Counted from the stretch's first letter, positions 1 through 5,882 are shown. The stretch is 8,883 nt of DNA from Clostridiales bacterium (GCA_018369015.1 JAGZDD010000164.1:1-8883), one strand, 5' to 3'. The notes: generated from the sequence alone by a model not told the origin. Translations and numbers: made by a program.

Positions 1-60
1 GCGGTCTACGCTCCGCTTCGGTCGGCGCAGGGCAGACGTCCACCGGACGTCTTGCGCCAG
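1..60 (-). repeat. Intergenic structured repeat, copy 1 (hairpin plus tag, inverted)
   Basis: Read on the minus strand, this is a GC-rich hairpin followed directly by a tag. In plus coordinates the hairpin pairs 24-29 with 53-58 and 34-41 with 45-52, with bulge 30-33 and loop 42-44. The tag at 3-24 is the exact 22-base reverse complement of 8825-8846 at the other end of the window. Hairpin followed by CGACCGAAGC is the same layout as at 6403-6443 and 8794-8846. The element runs into the window edge, so its true end is unknown. It lies downstream of the envelope operon terminator. It has no coding potential, and its function is unknown. Confidence 0.7.
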
Positions 61-99
61 ATTTTTGCCATCATCAGCCGCACGGCTGAATAGTTACAC

Positions 100-150
100 A
101 AAAAACTTCATGCCAGACCGAAGGCTTTTCCAGTCTGGCATGAAGCTTTT
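100..150 (-). terminator. Rho-independent terminator of the amidase/YARHG operon
   Basis: A perfect 13-bp stem (106-118 with 133-145) has a 14-base loop. On the minus strand it is followed by six U residues (plus A run 100-105). It starts about 12 bases past the stop codon of the zinc-ribbon/YARHG gene. The plus-strand side also ends in a short T run, so the hairpin could terminate in both directions. Confidence 0.9.
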
Positions 151-156
151 TACGGC

Positions 157-1350
157 CTATTTTTCATGGGCCTGTATAAACTCAATATTTTTCAATTCAT
201 AATCATTAAACACACTTACATTAAAGCTGTCCGGGCTGACAGTGCCATTATACCAGCTCTTGGATTCAAAGTAAGCGCGGATGTCCGGGTCATCAAATGT
301 TCTGCCATGGCGGGCATAGATTTCATTGCGGGCCAAAAGAAGCTCCCAGTCGCTTAAGCCTGCAAGATCGGCCTCTGTCAGGTAACGGCTGTTGCTTTCA
401 GGACAAATATAAGCATTCTTAGCAGCCTCCTGGGCTTCACTTTCCTTCCGGCTTTCCTCCTGGCGCTTAGCAGCCTCGGCTGCTACCTGTCCGGCGAAAT
501 CTACATAGGCCTGGGCTTTTTCAACCGCCTGCTTAAATTCCTGGCTGTCCATTAACTGCTGGATTTCATTCACATAATTTTCCAGAGCTGCCTTTTCCTC
601 ATCTGTTACACCAGACAAATCCATACTAGAAGCTGTAGATTTCAATGATTCAATAAGCTCTGTATCTTTCTGAGCAATCCCCTGGAGCATTTCTTCCATC
701 TGTGCTTTTAAATTTTCAAGCTGATCGCCTGCACCATTATCTATAGCATTCTGGAGGTTTGCAAAAATATCGTCAACATACTGCTGTAAATCTTCCGGTA
801 CATAATACTTTTCATCAATCAGCGACTGATACGTACTCTTAAGCTCCTCAAGCGAACCGATCTGGGCTGTAATATCCTCAAGCCTTGACTTAAGGTCATC
901 GATTTGCTGTTCTAGCGATTCTATGCTTTTAACCGATTTGTCCTCTATAGCCTGCTGGCACTTTTTCATTAAATCGCTGACTTCATCCTGCAGGCTGGAA
1001 TAATTGGAGCTGTCTAATATTTCCTCAAAGTTTTTCACAGTCTGCTCAAACTCGCTGATTTTTTGGTTTTTATTTCTCTGTAACATAACAAAAACAACAG
1101 CGCCGGCAATAATCGCCACACAAAGAACTGCAATAACAACAATAAGGACAATCAGCCCTGTCTTTTTCTTCTTGGGCGGCTTGCCGTCATTTCCCGCGGC
1201 ATTTTTGCCCCCCTTCACAAAATCTGCTGTCGGTGCAGTGTAAGCTTTGGCCTGGTCCGCCTCCCCATCCCAGTTTTCAATTTTTGTTCCGCAATTCGTA
1301 CAAAAGACCGCGTCATCTTCGATTTCACTTCCACAATTTGGGCAATACAT
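157..1350 (-). CDS. Zinc-ribbon, membrane-anchored coiled-coil protein with C-terminal YARHG domain
   Basis: This is a 397-residue protein of unknown function with a clear domain layout. The N-terminus carries a zinc ribbon with two CxxC pairs (C3/C6 and C17/C20). A lysine cluster and one hydrophobic helix follow at about 65-90. A long Glu/Gln/Lys-rich helical region, probably coiled coil, spans about 95-310. A YARHG domain at about 315-397 includes the motif IYARHGRTF. The lysines before the helix suggest the ribbon is cytoplasmic and the rest lies outside the membrane. I chose the second ATG (1348-1350): GGGAGG at 1358-1363 sits 7 bases from it but only 1 base from the upstream ATG at 1354-1356. 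The gene begins 2 bases after the amidase stop, so the two are probably translated together. That pairing suggests a role in cell-wall remodelling or envelope sensing, which is inference. YARHG domains are known from extracellular bacterial proteins but their ligand is not established. Confidence 0.85.
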   Translation of the reverse strand: MYCPNCGSEIEDDAVFCTNCGTKIENWDGEADQAKAYTAPTADFVKGGKNAAGNDGKPPKKKKTGLIVLIVVIAVLCVAIIAGAVVFVMLQRNKNQKISEFEQTVKNFEEILDSSNYSSLQDEVSDLMKKCQQAIEDKSVKSIESLEQQIDDLKSRLEDITAQIGSLEELKSTYQSLIDEKYYVPEDLQQYVDDIFANLQNAIDNGAGDQLENLKAQMEEMLQGIAQKDTELIESLKSTASSMDLSGVTDEEKAALENYVNEIQQLMDSQEFKQAVEKAQAYVDFAGQVAAEAAKRQEESRKESEAQEAAKNAYICPESNSRYLTEADLAGLSDWELLLARNEIYARHGRTFDDPDIRAYFESKSWYNGTVSPDSFNVSVFNDYELKNIEFIQAHEK

Positions 1351-1352
1351 AT

Positions 1353-2375
1353 TCATTCCTCCCTCTTTTCCAAATCATAATATTTAGCAATCCCTGTGGC
1401 ATCTGCGATACCCATAGCCTTCAAATTTTCATCATTTTTCAAAAGCTCATTATCATGGGGGTTGTCCATAAAGGCGTGTTCGATAATAATCCCCGGAAAT
1501 CCCCGTTCCACACTGGTACTAATTAAATAATACCAGTCTTTCACATTGCCATCCTCATAATAGCCCTTCTCAGGCTTTACCCGGGTCAATACCCCCCGGT
1601 TGGCAAGGCCTACCCTGGTCGTTAATTCCTCTAAAATCGATTCTCCCAGCTTACGGCTCTCCTCCGTAAATGCCGAATGGACACTGATATAAAGCTCGGA
1701 ACCATTCGCTTCTGAAGGATAGCCAAGCCCGGTAGCATTATTATGAATACTCACAAATAAATCTGCCCCCACACTTTGGGCATAAGCAGTCCGCCCCGTG
1801 ACATCGTCGGAACCGATTCCGTTGTCCGGGCACGAACCATCCTCACGGGTCATAAAAACCTCTACCCCTTCGTAAGTATTAAGCTCATCGCGGCATGCCA
1901 TGGCAATCTTTAAATTCAAATCCTGCTCGTTCATCCCAAGCTCCGGGTGATTTCTGGAGCATGTATCATCGTGGCCCGGATCTAAGACAATACATATAGG
2001 CTCACGGGCCGGTTCAGTTTCCGCAGTACTGTCCGCCTTCATACCGCTGCCAGTTTCCAAGGTATTATCGGATTGCGCAGTACTTCCGCTTTCTACGGTG
2101 CTGTCGGTTTCCATCGTACTTTCAGTTTCCGTTCCGTCCTCTGCGTATTGCAAACGGCTTTGGTCAAAGCGGCTTTCTAGCTCCTGCCTTTCTGTTTCCG
2201 CCAAACTTGCCGCCGCGCCGCTTTCCCTGTGCCCATCATTCCCTTTGCTTCCCAGCGGGCGGTCGCTCAATCCCCCTGCAATCAGAAGCCCGATCACAAT
2301 GCCAAGAATCAATAGCAGTATGCCAATAATAATGATAAGCACAGTTTTAATATGCCTATGGTGATCACTTTCCAT
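1353..2375 (-). CDS. Membrane-anchored N-acetylmuramoyl-L-alanine amidase (Amidase_3 family)
   Basis: This enzyme is predicted to cleave the amide bond between N-acetylmuramic acid and the stem peptide of peptidoglycan, outside the cell. It has 340 residues. A short cytoplasmic tail with HHRH precedes a hydrophobic anchor at about 11-35. A low-complexity acidic Ser/Thr stalk covers about 40-125, and the catalytic domain covers about 126-335. Expected zinc ligands and catalytic residues are present: H135 in LDPGHDD, E150 in MNEQDLNL, H211 in SIHNN and E299 in IIEHAF. The catalytic residues therefore look intact. The start is the ATG at 2373-2375 with AAGGAG 10 bases upstream. No SH3, LysM or other wall-binding domain is visible, so the stalk presumably positions the enzyme in the wall. 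It is followed at once by the zinc-ribbon/YARHG gene. The family is clear, but the gene name (cwlD, amiC or similar) cannot be assigned. Confidence 0.9.
   Translation of the reverse strand: MESDHHRHIKTVLIIIIGILLLILGIVIGLLIAGGLSDRPLGSKGNDGHRESGAAASLAETERQELESRFDQSRLQYAEDGTETESTMETDSTVESGSTAQSDNTLETGSGMKADSTAETEPAREPICIVLDPGHDDTCSRNHPELGMNEQDLNLKIAMACRDELNTYEGVEVFMTREDGSCPDNGIGSDDVTGRTAYAQSVGADLFVSIHNNATGLGYPSEANGSELYISVHSAFTEESRKLGESILEELTTRVGLANRGVLTRVKPEKGYYEDGNVKDWYYLISTSVERGFPGIIIEHAFMDNPHDNELLKNDENLKAMGIADATGIAKYYDLEKREE
2013..2132 (-). repeat. 18-bp tandem repeat coding the hexapeptide stalk of the amidase
   Basis: Residues 82-117 of the amidase form six hexapeptides: TETEST, METDST, VESGST, AQSDNT, LETGSG and MKADST. 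A partial AETE unit follows. The DNA has the same 18-base period, with GTTTCC recurring on the plus strand at 2017, 2053, 2107 and 2125. The units have diverged, so this is an old expansion. Ser/Thr/acidic repeats of this kind usually serve as flexible wall-spanning linkers. Confidence 0.8.
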
Positions 2376-2414
2376 TTTTATTGGACTCCTTCCCTATTTC
2401 ATTCTACAATAAGG

Positions 2415-2443
2415 ATTGTACAACAAAATGATGAAAAATGGAA
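2415..2443 (-). promoter_or_regulatory. Weak candidate promoter of the amidase operon
   Basis: The minus strand has TACAAT (2415-2420) as a possible -10, 17 bases from TTCCAT (2438-2443), which matches the -35 consensus poorly. An alternative -10 is TAGAAT at 2401-2406. A promoter is expected here because the rplL terminator lies just upstream, but the site itself is uncertain. Confidence 0.3.
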
Positions 2444-2463
2444 GGGTTACATTTTTCGGTAAA

Positions 2464-2508
2464 TGGTGCTGCGTGCCAGTAGCATGCGTCTGGCACAGGC
2501 CGCAGCCA
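2464..2508. other. Intergenic stem-loop between rplL and the amidase gene
   Basis: A perfect 7-bp stem GTGCCAG/CTGGCAC (2473-2479 with 2490-2496) encloses a 10-base loop. An outer GCTGC/GCAGC pairing (2468-2472 with 2502-2506) has a one-sided bulge. No U run follows on either strand, so it is not a standard terminator. It lies in a GC-rich island between AT-rich flanks. It shares the word GTGCCAGT with 8786-8793, so it may be a degenerate member of the repeat family, but that link is weak. Confidence 0.4.
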
Positions 2509-2560
2509 AGCGAAGATCTGTCGTGTGAACACAGCATCTTTTTGCCAGGCTTATCACCAC

Positions 2561-2603
2561 AAAAAGAAAGACCCGGCACATTTTTGTTCCGGATCTTTCT
2601 TTT
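2561..2603 (-). terminator. Rho-independent terminator after rplL
   Basis: A 15-bp stem (2562-2576 with 2589-2603) has one non-Watson-Crick position, which is a G-U pair in the minus-strand RNA, and a 12-base loop. It is followed by a U-rich run on the minus strand. It lies 17 bases past the rplL stop codon. It ends the ribosomal protein cluster before the envelope genes. Confidence 0.9.
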
Positions 2604-2619
2604 CGCCAAGTATGACAAA

Positions 2620-2994
2620 TTATTTAATTGTAACTTTAGCACCTTCAGCTTCAAATTTAGCCTTGATTTCTTCAGCTTCTTCTTTGCTAACGCCTTCTTT
2701 AAGCACCTTTGGAGCGCCGTCAACGGCTTCTTTAGCTTCCTTAAGGCCAAGACCTGTAAGGTCACGAACAACTTTGATAACTTTAACTTTGTTCGGGCCA
2801 ACTTCTGTTAACTCAACATCAAATTCTGTCTTTTCTTCTGCTGCTGCGCCAGCATCGCCTGCTGCTGCTACAACAACGCCTGCTGCTGCGGATACACCAA
2901 ATTCTTCTTCGCAAGCTTTTACTAATTCATTTAACTCTAATACGGATAATTCTTTAATAGCTTCAATAAATTCAGCTGTTGTTAATTTTGCCAT
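2620..2994 (-). CDS. rplL: 50S ribosomal protein bL12 (L7/L12)
   Basis: L7/L12 forms the flexible multi-copy stalk that recruits and activates translational GTPases. The protein has 124 residues, which is normal for the family. The N-terminal dimerization and L10-binding domain is about 1-33, the Ala/Gly/Val-rich hinge about 34-54, and the globular C-terminal domain about 55-124. The C-terminal domain carries the conserved GLGLKEAKEAVDGAPKVLKEG region that contacts elongation factors. GGAGG precedes the ATG by about 9 bases. rplL follows rplJ with a 66-base gap holding a stem-loop, and it is the last gene before a strong terminator. In most bacteria rpoB would follow, but here it does not. 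Confidence 0.98.
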   Translation of the reverse strand: MAKLTTAEFIEAIKELSVLELNELVKACEEEFGVSAAAGVVVAAAGDAGAAAEEKTEFDVELTEVGPNKVKVIKVVRDLTGLGLKEAKEAVDGAPKVLKEGVSKEEAEEIKAKFEAEGAKVTIK

Positions 2995-3023
2995 GATATT
3001 TTACCTCCAATTTTCATATAGTG

Positions 3024-3043
3024 ATACCGCATACTGGCGGTAT
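3024..3043 (-). other. Stem-loop in the rplJ-rplL spacer
   Basis: A perfect 7-bp stem ATACCGC/GCGGTAT (3024-3030 with 3037-3043) has a 6-base loop. An alternative CATAC/GTATG pairing uses the same bases (3030-3034 with 3040-3044). On the minus strand no U run follows, so it is not a terminator. It sits between the rplJ stop and the rplL ribosome binding site, where it could affect mRNA processing or relative translation. That role is inference. Confidence 0.5.
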
Positions 3044-3060
3044 GTCTGTTTTCTCGATAA

Positions 3061-3555
3061 TTATGCAACTGCTTCGTCTTTTTCAGCAATCTGTTTAATA
3101 ACACGAGCAAAGTTTGCAATCGGTGACTGGATGCTTCCAAGTAATTTTCCAAGAAGAACTTCTCTGGATGGGATACTTGCAATAACCTGCATCATCTTTG
3201 CATCATAGTATGTGCCGGCTACAACACCGCCCTTAAATTCAAGGTTAGGCATTGCTTTAATATTTTCAGCAAGGATTCTTGCCGGAGCTGTAGCGTCTTC
3301 TTTGCTAACTGCAATTGCAGTAGGTCCTTCAAGAAGTTCAGCAACAGCTTCAAATTCTGTGCCAGCAACAGCGCGTCTGATATAAGTGTTTTTGTATACC
3401 TTATATGTCACGCCACCTTCTCTTAAAGCTTTACGAAGTTTTGTATCTTCTTCAACTGTAAGACCGCGATAGTTTACAACAACCATTGCCTGTGCTCCGT
3501 CAAGTAAAGAAGAAATTTCTTCGATAATCGGCTGTTTTAATTCTACTTTTGCCAT
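3061..3555 (-). CDS. rplJ: 50S ribosomal protein uL10
   Basis: L10 anchors the L7/L12 stalk on 23S rRNA. Its C-terminal helix binds the L12 dimers, and the L10-L12 complex represses its own mRNA by binding the leader. The protein has 164 residues from MAKVELKQ, near the usual family length. It shows the conserved VVVNYRGLTV segment (about 25-34), KVYKNTYIRRA (about 52-62) and IPSREVLLGKLLGS (128-141). I chose the ATG at 3553-3555, not the in-frame upstream ATG at 3589-3591. AGGAGGTG at 3563-3570 is 7 bases before it, and known L10 proteins start MAKV. The gene has its own promoter and attenuated leader, separate from rplKA. Confidence 0.97.
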   Translation of the reverse strand: MAKVELKQPIIEEISSLLDGAQAMVVVNYRGLTVEEDTKLRKALREGGVTYKVYKNTYIRRAVAGTEFEAVAELLEGPTAIAVSKEDATAPARILAENIKAMPNLEFKGGVVAGTYYDAKMMQVIASIPSREVLLGKLLGSIQSPIANFARVIKQIAEKDEAVA

Positions 3556-3584
3556 TTTGGTGCACCTCCTTATAAAATCAATAC

Positions 3585-3601
3585 CCCACAATATTTGTGG
3601 G
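3585..3601 (-). other. Hairpin just upstream of the rplJ ribosome binding site
   Basis: A perfect 7-bp stem CCCACAA/TTGTGGG has a 3-base loop and lies 14 bases upstream of the AGGAGGTG of rplJ. It is close enough to influence ribosome access, but nothing in the sequence ties it to a known regulator. Confidence 0.45.
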
Positions 3602-3656
3602 AACTGCCTTTATAAGCGCCAGAATAACCTGACTCTCAAGATTCGGAAAATATTTT

Positions 3657-3715
3657 ATATTACTAAAATCTCTTAATAATATAAAAACCTCTTTGCCCGA
3701 AGACAAAGAGGTTTT
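3657..3715 (-). terminator. Attenuator (leader terminator) of rplJL, with a second hairpin after it
   Basis: A perfect 12-bp stem (3684-3695 with 3704-3715) has an 8-base loop and is followed by a U-rich stretch on the minus strand. This is an intrinsic terminator inside the rplJ leader, about 100 bases after the predicted transcription start. Directly after it, 3657-3666 pairs with 3673-3682 in a 10-bp AU-rich stem with one G-U pair. Leader bases CAAAGA (3801-3806, minus strand) could pair with UCUUUG of the terminator 5' arm and form an antiterminator. That switch is inference. Confidence 0.88.
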
Positions 3716-3719
3716 ATCG

Positions 3720-3817
3720 CTATAAGAATTGCTCCACATAGAGCCCGCTTATAATCTTCCTCGGTAGGCGTTGTCAACTTATGCCTTACGGCACCTACTG
3801 TCTTTGGCAGTATTCGC
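3720..3817 (-). ncRNA. L10 leader: ribosomal protein autoregulatory mRNA element
   Basis: The minus-strand RNA contains the pattern expected of the L10 leader: CAAAGACAGUAGGUGCC, a small UGCC/GGCA hairpin, and CCUACCGAGG. GUAGG pairs with CCUAC (plus 3794-3798 with 3764-3768) and encloses the small hairpin. A second helix follows: TATAAG/CTTATA with an inner GCTC/GAGC stem (3721-3753). The element lies between a strong promoter and the attenuator, upstream of rplJ. In this family the L10-(L12)n complex binds the leader and lowers rplJL expression. Assignment rests on the recognised motifs and on position. Confidence 0.88.
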
Positions 3818-3823
3818 TTTGCT

Positions 3824-3852
3824 ATTATAGCATAATATATATCGGCTGTCAA
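3824..3852 (-). promoter_or_regulatory. Consensus sigma-A promoter of rplJL
   Basis: The minus strand has TTGACA (3847-3852), exactly 17 bases, then TATAAT (3824-3829). Both hexamers match the consensus fully. The predicted start is near 3817, giving a leader of about 260 bases. This separates rplJL transcription from the upstream rpmG-rplA genes. No terminator is visible between rplA and this promoter, so read-through from upstream may add to it. Confidence 0.93.
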
Positions 3853-3871
3853 TCACAAACCGCAGCAAAAT

Positions 3872-4564
3872 TTAAGCAAGCTTTGCTGTATTGATCTTGA
3901 TGCCAGGGCCCATTGTAGAAGTCATTACGACACTTCTTAAATACTGGCCTTTGGCGGCTGCTGGTTTTGCCTTAATGATTGCGCCCATTAATGTATGGAA
4001 GTTGTCCGCTAATTGTTCTTCTGTAAAGGAAGCCTTTCCAACCGGAACATGGATAATATTTGTCTTATCCAATCTGTACTCGATCTTACCAGCTTTGATA
4101 TCGTTGACAGCTTTAGTAACGTCCATTGTTACTGTACCAGCCTTCGGGTTTGGCATCAAACCTTTCGGTCCAAGTACACGGCCCAGACGGCCAACAACAC
4201 CCATCATATCCGGTGTAGCAACAACTACGTCAAAGTCTAACCAGCCTTCGTTCTGGATTCTTGGAATAAGCTCGTCACCGCCTACATAATCAGCACCTGC
4301 TGCCTGCGCCTCTGCAACCTTGTCGCCTTTTGCAAATACAAGGACACGTACTGTTTTACCTGTACCATGAGGCAATACAACAGCGCCACGTACCTGCTGA
4401 TCTGCATGGCGTCCGTCAACACCCAGACGAATATGTGCTTCGATCGTCTCGTCAAATTTTGCACTGGCAGCCTTTTTTACAAGTGCCACTGCGTCTTCTA
4501 CATCATAAAGACTTGTGCGGTCTACTAACTTTGTAGCCTCAACATATCTCTTACCTTTTTTCAT
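3872..4564 (-). CDS. rplA: 50S ribosomal protein uL1
   Basis: L1 forms the mobile stalk at the ribosomal E site and is the translational repressor of the rplK-rplA mRNA. The protein has 230 residues, which is the normal bacterial length. It has the two-domain L1 fold, with the signature GRLGRVLGPKGLMPNPKAG at 125-143. The start MKKGKRY has AAGGAGG about 9 bases upstream. It follows rplK with a 77-base spacer that holds an L1-binding-like fold (4580-4607). It is followed by the independent rplJL promoter. Nothing is unusual in the protein. Confidence 0.98.
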   Translation of the reverse strand: MKKGKRYVEATKLVDRTSLYDVEDAVALVKKAASAKFDETIEAHIRLGVDGRHADQQVRGAVVLPHGTGKTVRVLVFAKGDKVAEAQAAGADYVGGDELIPRIQNEGWLDFDVVVATPDMMGVVGRLGRVLGPKGLMPNPKAGTVTMDVTKAVNDIKAGKIEYRLDKTNIIHVPVGKASFTEEQLADNFHTLMGAIIKAKPAAAKGQYLRSVVMTSTMGPGIKINTAKLA

Positions 4565-4579
4565 TATAAAATCCTCCTT

Positions 4580-4607
4580 GTGGTCATATCGGGAGCGACC
4601 CTCCCAC
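4580..4607 (-). promoter_or_regulatory. L1-binding-like mRNA fold upstream of rplA
   Basis: The minus-strand RNA reads GUGG-GA-GGG-UCGCU-CCC-GAUAUGA-CCAC. Outer stem GUGG/CCAC and inner stem GGG/CCC are joined by an asymmetric loop with GA on the 5' side. This is the general shape of known L1 mRNA sites, which copy its 23S rRNA site. A competing hairpin GGGAG/CUCCC uses the same bases. The fold ends 2 bases before the AAGGAGG of rplA, so bound L1 would block initiation. The same motif lies upstream of rplK at 5090-5116. Confidence 0.65.
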
Positions 4608-4641
4608 GATTATTTGCCATGAGCTTAATATTTTTTAAATA

Positions 4642-5067
4642 TTAGTCTTCTACCGTGATACCCATACTTCTTGCTGTACCAGCGATCATGCTCATCGCAG
4701 ATTCGATATTTGCAGCATTTAAGTCTGGCATTTTTAATTCAGCGATCTTCTGTAATTCAGCCTTGGAAATCTTGGCAACCTTTGTCTTATTAGGAACTGC
4801 AGAACCTGACTGAATCTTGCAGGCTTTCTTTAATAATACTGCTGCTGGCGGAGTCTTTGTGATAAAGCTGAAGCTTCTATCATTATATACTGTAATAACA
4901 ACCGGAATGATCATTCCGTCCTGGTCAGCAGTTCTTGCATTAAATTCCTTAGTAAACTGAACAATATTTACACCATGCTGACCTAAAGCAGGACCAACTG
5001 GTGGTGCTGGCGTCGCCTTGCCAGCAGGGATCTGTAATTTAATATATCCTGTTACTTTCTTTGCCAT
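4642..5067 (-). CDS. rplK: 50S ribosomal protein uL11
   Basis: L11 binds the GTPase-associated region of 23S rRNA, where it interacts with elongation factors and the stringent factor, and where thiostrepton acts. The protein has 141 residues, the standard length. The N-terminal domain carries the proline-rich PAPPVGPALGQHG at 20-32. The C-terminal rRNA-binding domain has the conserved KTPPAAVLLKKA at about 71-82 and ends with SMIAGTARSMGI. AGGAGGTG lies about 8 bases before the ATG. It follows nusG by 81 bases with no promoter visible, so it is probably cotranscribed from the rpmG promoter. Confidence 0.98.
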   Translation of the reverse strand: MAKKVTGYIKLQIPAGKATPAPPVGPALGQHGVNIVQFTKEFNARTADQDGMIIPVVITVYNDRSFSFITKTPPAAVLLKKACKIQSGSAVPNKTKVAKISKAELQKIAELKMPDLNAANIESAMSMIAGTARSMGITVED

Positions 5068-5089
5068 TTTTAGGCACCTCCTGAATATT

Positions 5090-5137
5090 GTGGTAATGCG
5101 GGAATCTCCCTCCCACCGGCTGTATCAAAAACAGCCG
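5090..5137 (-). promoter_or_regulatory. L1-binding-like leader of rplK with adjacent hairpin
   Basis: The minus-strand RNA over 5090-5116 reads GUGG-GA-GGGA-GAU-UCCC-GCAUUA-CCAC. Outer stem GUGG/CCAC and inner stem GGGA/UCCC are joined by an asymmetric loop of GA opposite GCAUUA. This matches the layout of L1 regulatory sites known in rplK-rplA mRNAs. Immediately 5' is a 7-bp hairpin (5117-5123 with 5131-5137) with no U run, so it is not a terminator. L1 binding here would repress translation of rplK and, by coupling, rplA. Confidence 0.72.
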
Positions 5138-5148
5138 CGCTTAAAATG

Positions 5149-5664
5149 TTACATCTTTTTGATATCGTAGAAGCTGATTTCAACGGCAGTCTCACGACCG
5201 AACATATCCACACCAATCGTCACCATGGATTTGCTCATATTAATTGATTTGATCTGTCCGACCGTATTTTCCCAAACTCCGGAAATAACCTTAACCATAT
5301 CACCGACCTCATAGTCGATCTGAACCTGCTCCGGACGAATCCCCAGATTGGCCATCTCAGCTTCTGTCAAAGGCACCGGCTTGGATTCCGGTCCGACAAA
5401 TCCGGTAACGCCGCGGGTATTGCGCACGACATACCATGTTTCGTCGTTCATGTCCATATGAAGCAGTACATAGCCCGGGAAGAGCTTTCTCTGCACTGTT
5501 TTCTTCTGGCCATTTCTCACTTCGACAACATCCTCTAACGGAACCTCAACGCTTAAAATCTGGTCTTCAAGGTGAAGGTTCTGGATGGACTTTTCAATAT
5601 TTGCTTTTACCTTGTTTTCATAGCCTGAATAGGTATGGACTACGTACCATTTTGCTTCTGCCAT
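5149..5664 (-). CDS. nusG: Transcription termination/antitermination protein NusG
   Basis: NusG binds the RNA polymerase clamp and modulates pausing and termination, and it can link transcription to translation. The protein has 171 residues, slightly short but within family range. The NGN domain is about 1-95, with WYVVHTYSGYE at 6-16 and FPGYVLLHM at 62-70. A KOW domain at about 118-171 has the GDMVKVISG core. It starts 14 bases after the secE stop, with AAAGGTGA as ribosome binding site. The secE-nusG-rplK order is highly conserved in bacteria. Confidence 0.97.
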   Translation of the reverse strand: MAEAKWYVVHTYSGYENKVKANIEKSIQNLHLEDQILSVEVPLEDVVEVRNGQKKTVQRKLFPGYVLLHMDMNDETWYVVRNTRGVTGFVGPESKPVPLTEAEMANLGIRPEQVQIDYEVGDMVKVISGVWENTVGQIKSINMSKSMVTIGVDMFGRETAVEISFYDIKKM

Positions 5665-5678
5665 ATTCTCACCTTTTC

Positions 5679-5882
5679 CTATAATGATATAAGGAAATCA
5701 ATACCATACTTAAAGATAAAATCGAGAATTGCGATAATTACTCCAAGTATTACGGAAATTACAACGACAGCGACAGTCCGCTTTGCAGCGGTCATTTTAT
5801 CAGGCCAGATAATCTTTTTAAATTCCGCCTTTATCTGGCTGAATTTACTGGGTTTCTTTACATTTTCTGCGGTTTCACCCAT
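5679..5882 (-). CDS. secE: Preprotein translocase subunit SecE
   Basis: SecE is an essential part of the SecYEG translocon, where it clamps SecY. The protein has 67 residues and is of the short one-helix type usual in Gram-positive bacteria. A hydrophilic N-terminus is followed by the amphipathic segment FKKIIWPDK (WP at 26-27), then one membrane helix at about 36-57. I chose the ATG at 5880-5882, not the in-frame GTG at 5889-5891. The Shine-Dalgarno AAGGAG (5891-5896) is 8 bases before the ATG and would overlap the GTG. It lies between rpmG and nusG. Confidence 0.95.
   Translation of the reverse strand: MGETAENVKKPSKFSQIKAEFKKIIWPDKMTAAKRTVAVVVISVILGVIIAILDFIFKYGIDFLISL

Noticed and set aside
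1233..1526. Plus-strand frames inside the YARHG and amidase genes
   Set aside because: They are shadows of two well-supported minus-strand genes and have no ribosome binding site or family resemblance.
2525..3208. Plus-strand 227-codon open frame opposite rplL and the end of rplJ
   Set aside because: Its Ala/Ser/Thr-rich content is the antisense reading of the rplL hinge and helices. The minus-strand genes are certain.
5117..5137. Hairpin between nusG and rplK as a terminator
   Set aside because: The 7-bp stem is followed by GUGGGAGGG, not U residues. It is better read as part of the rplK leader.
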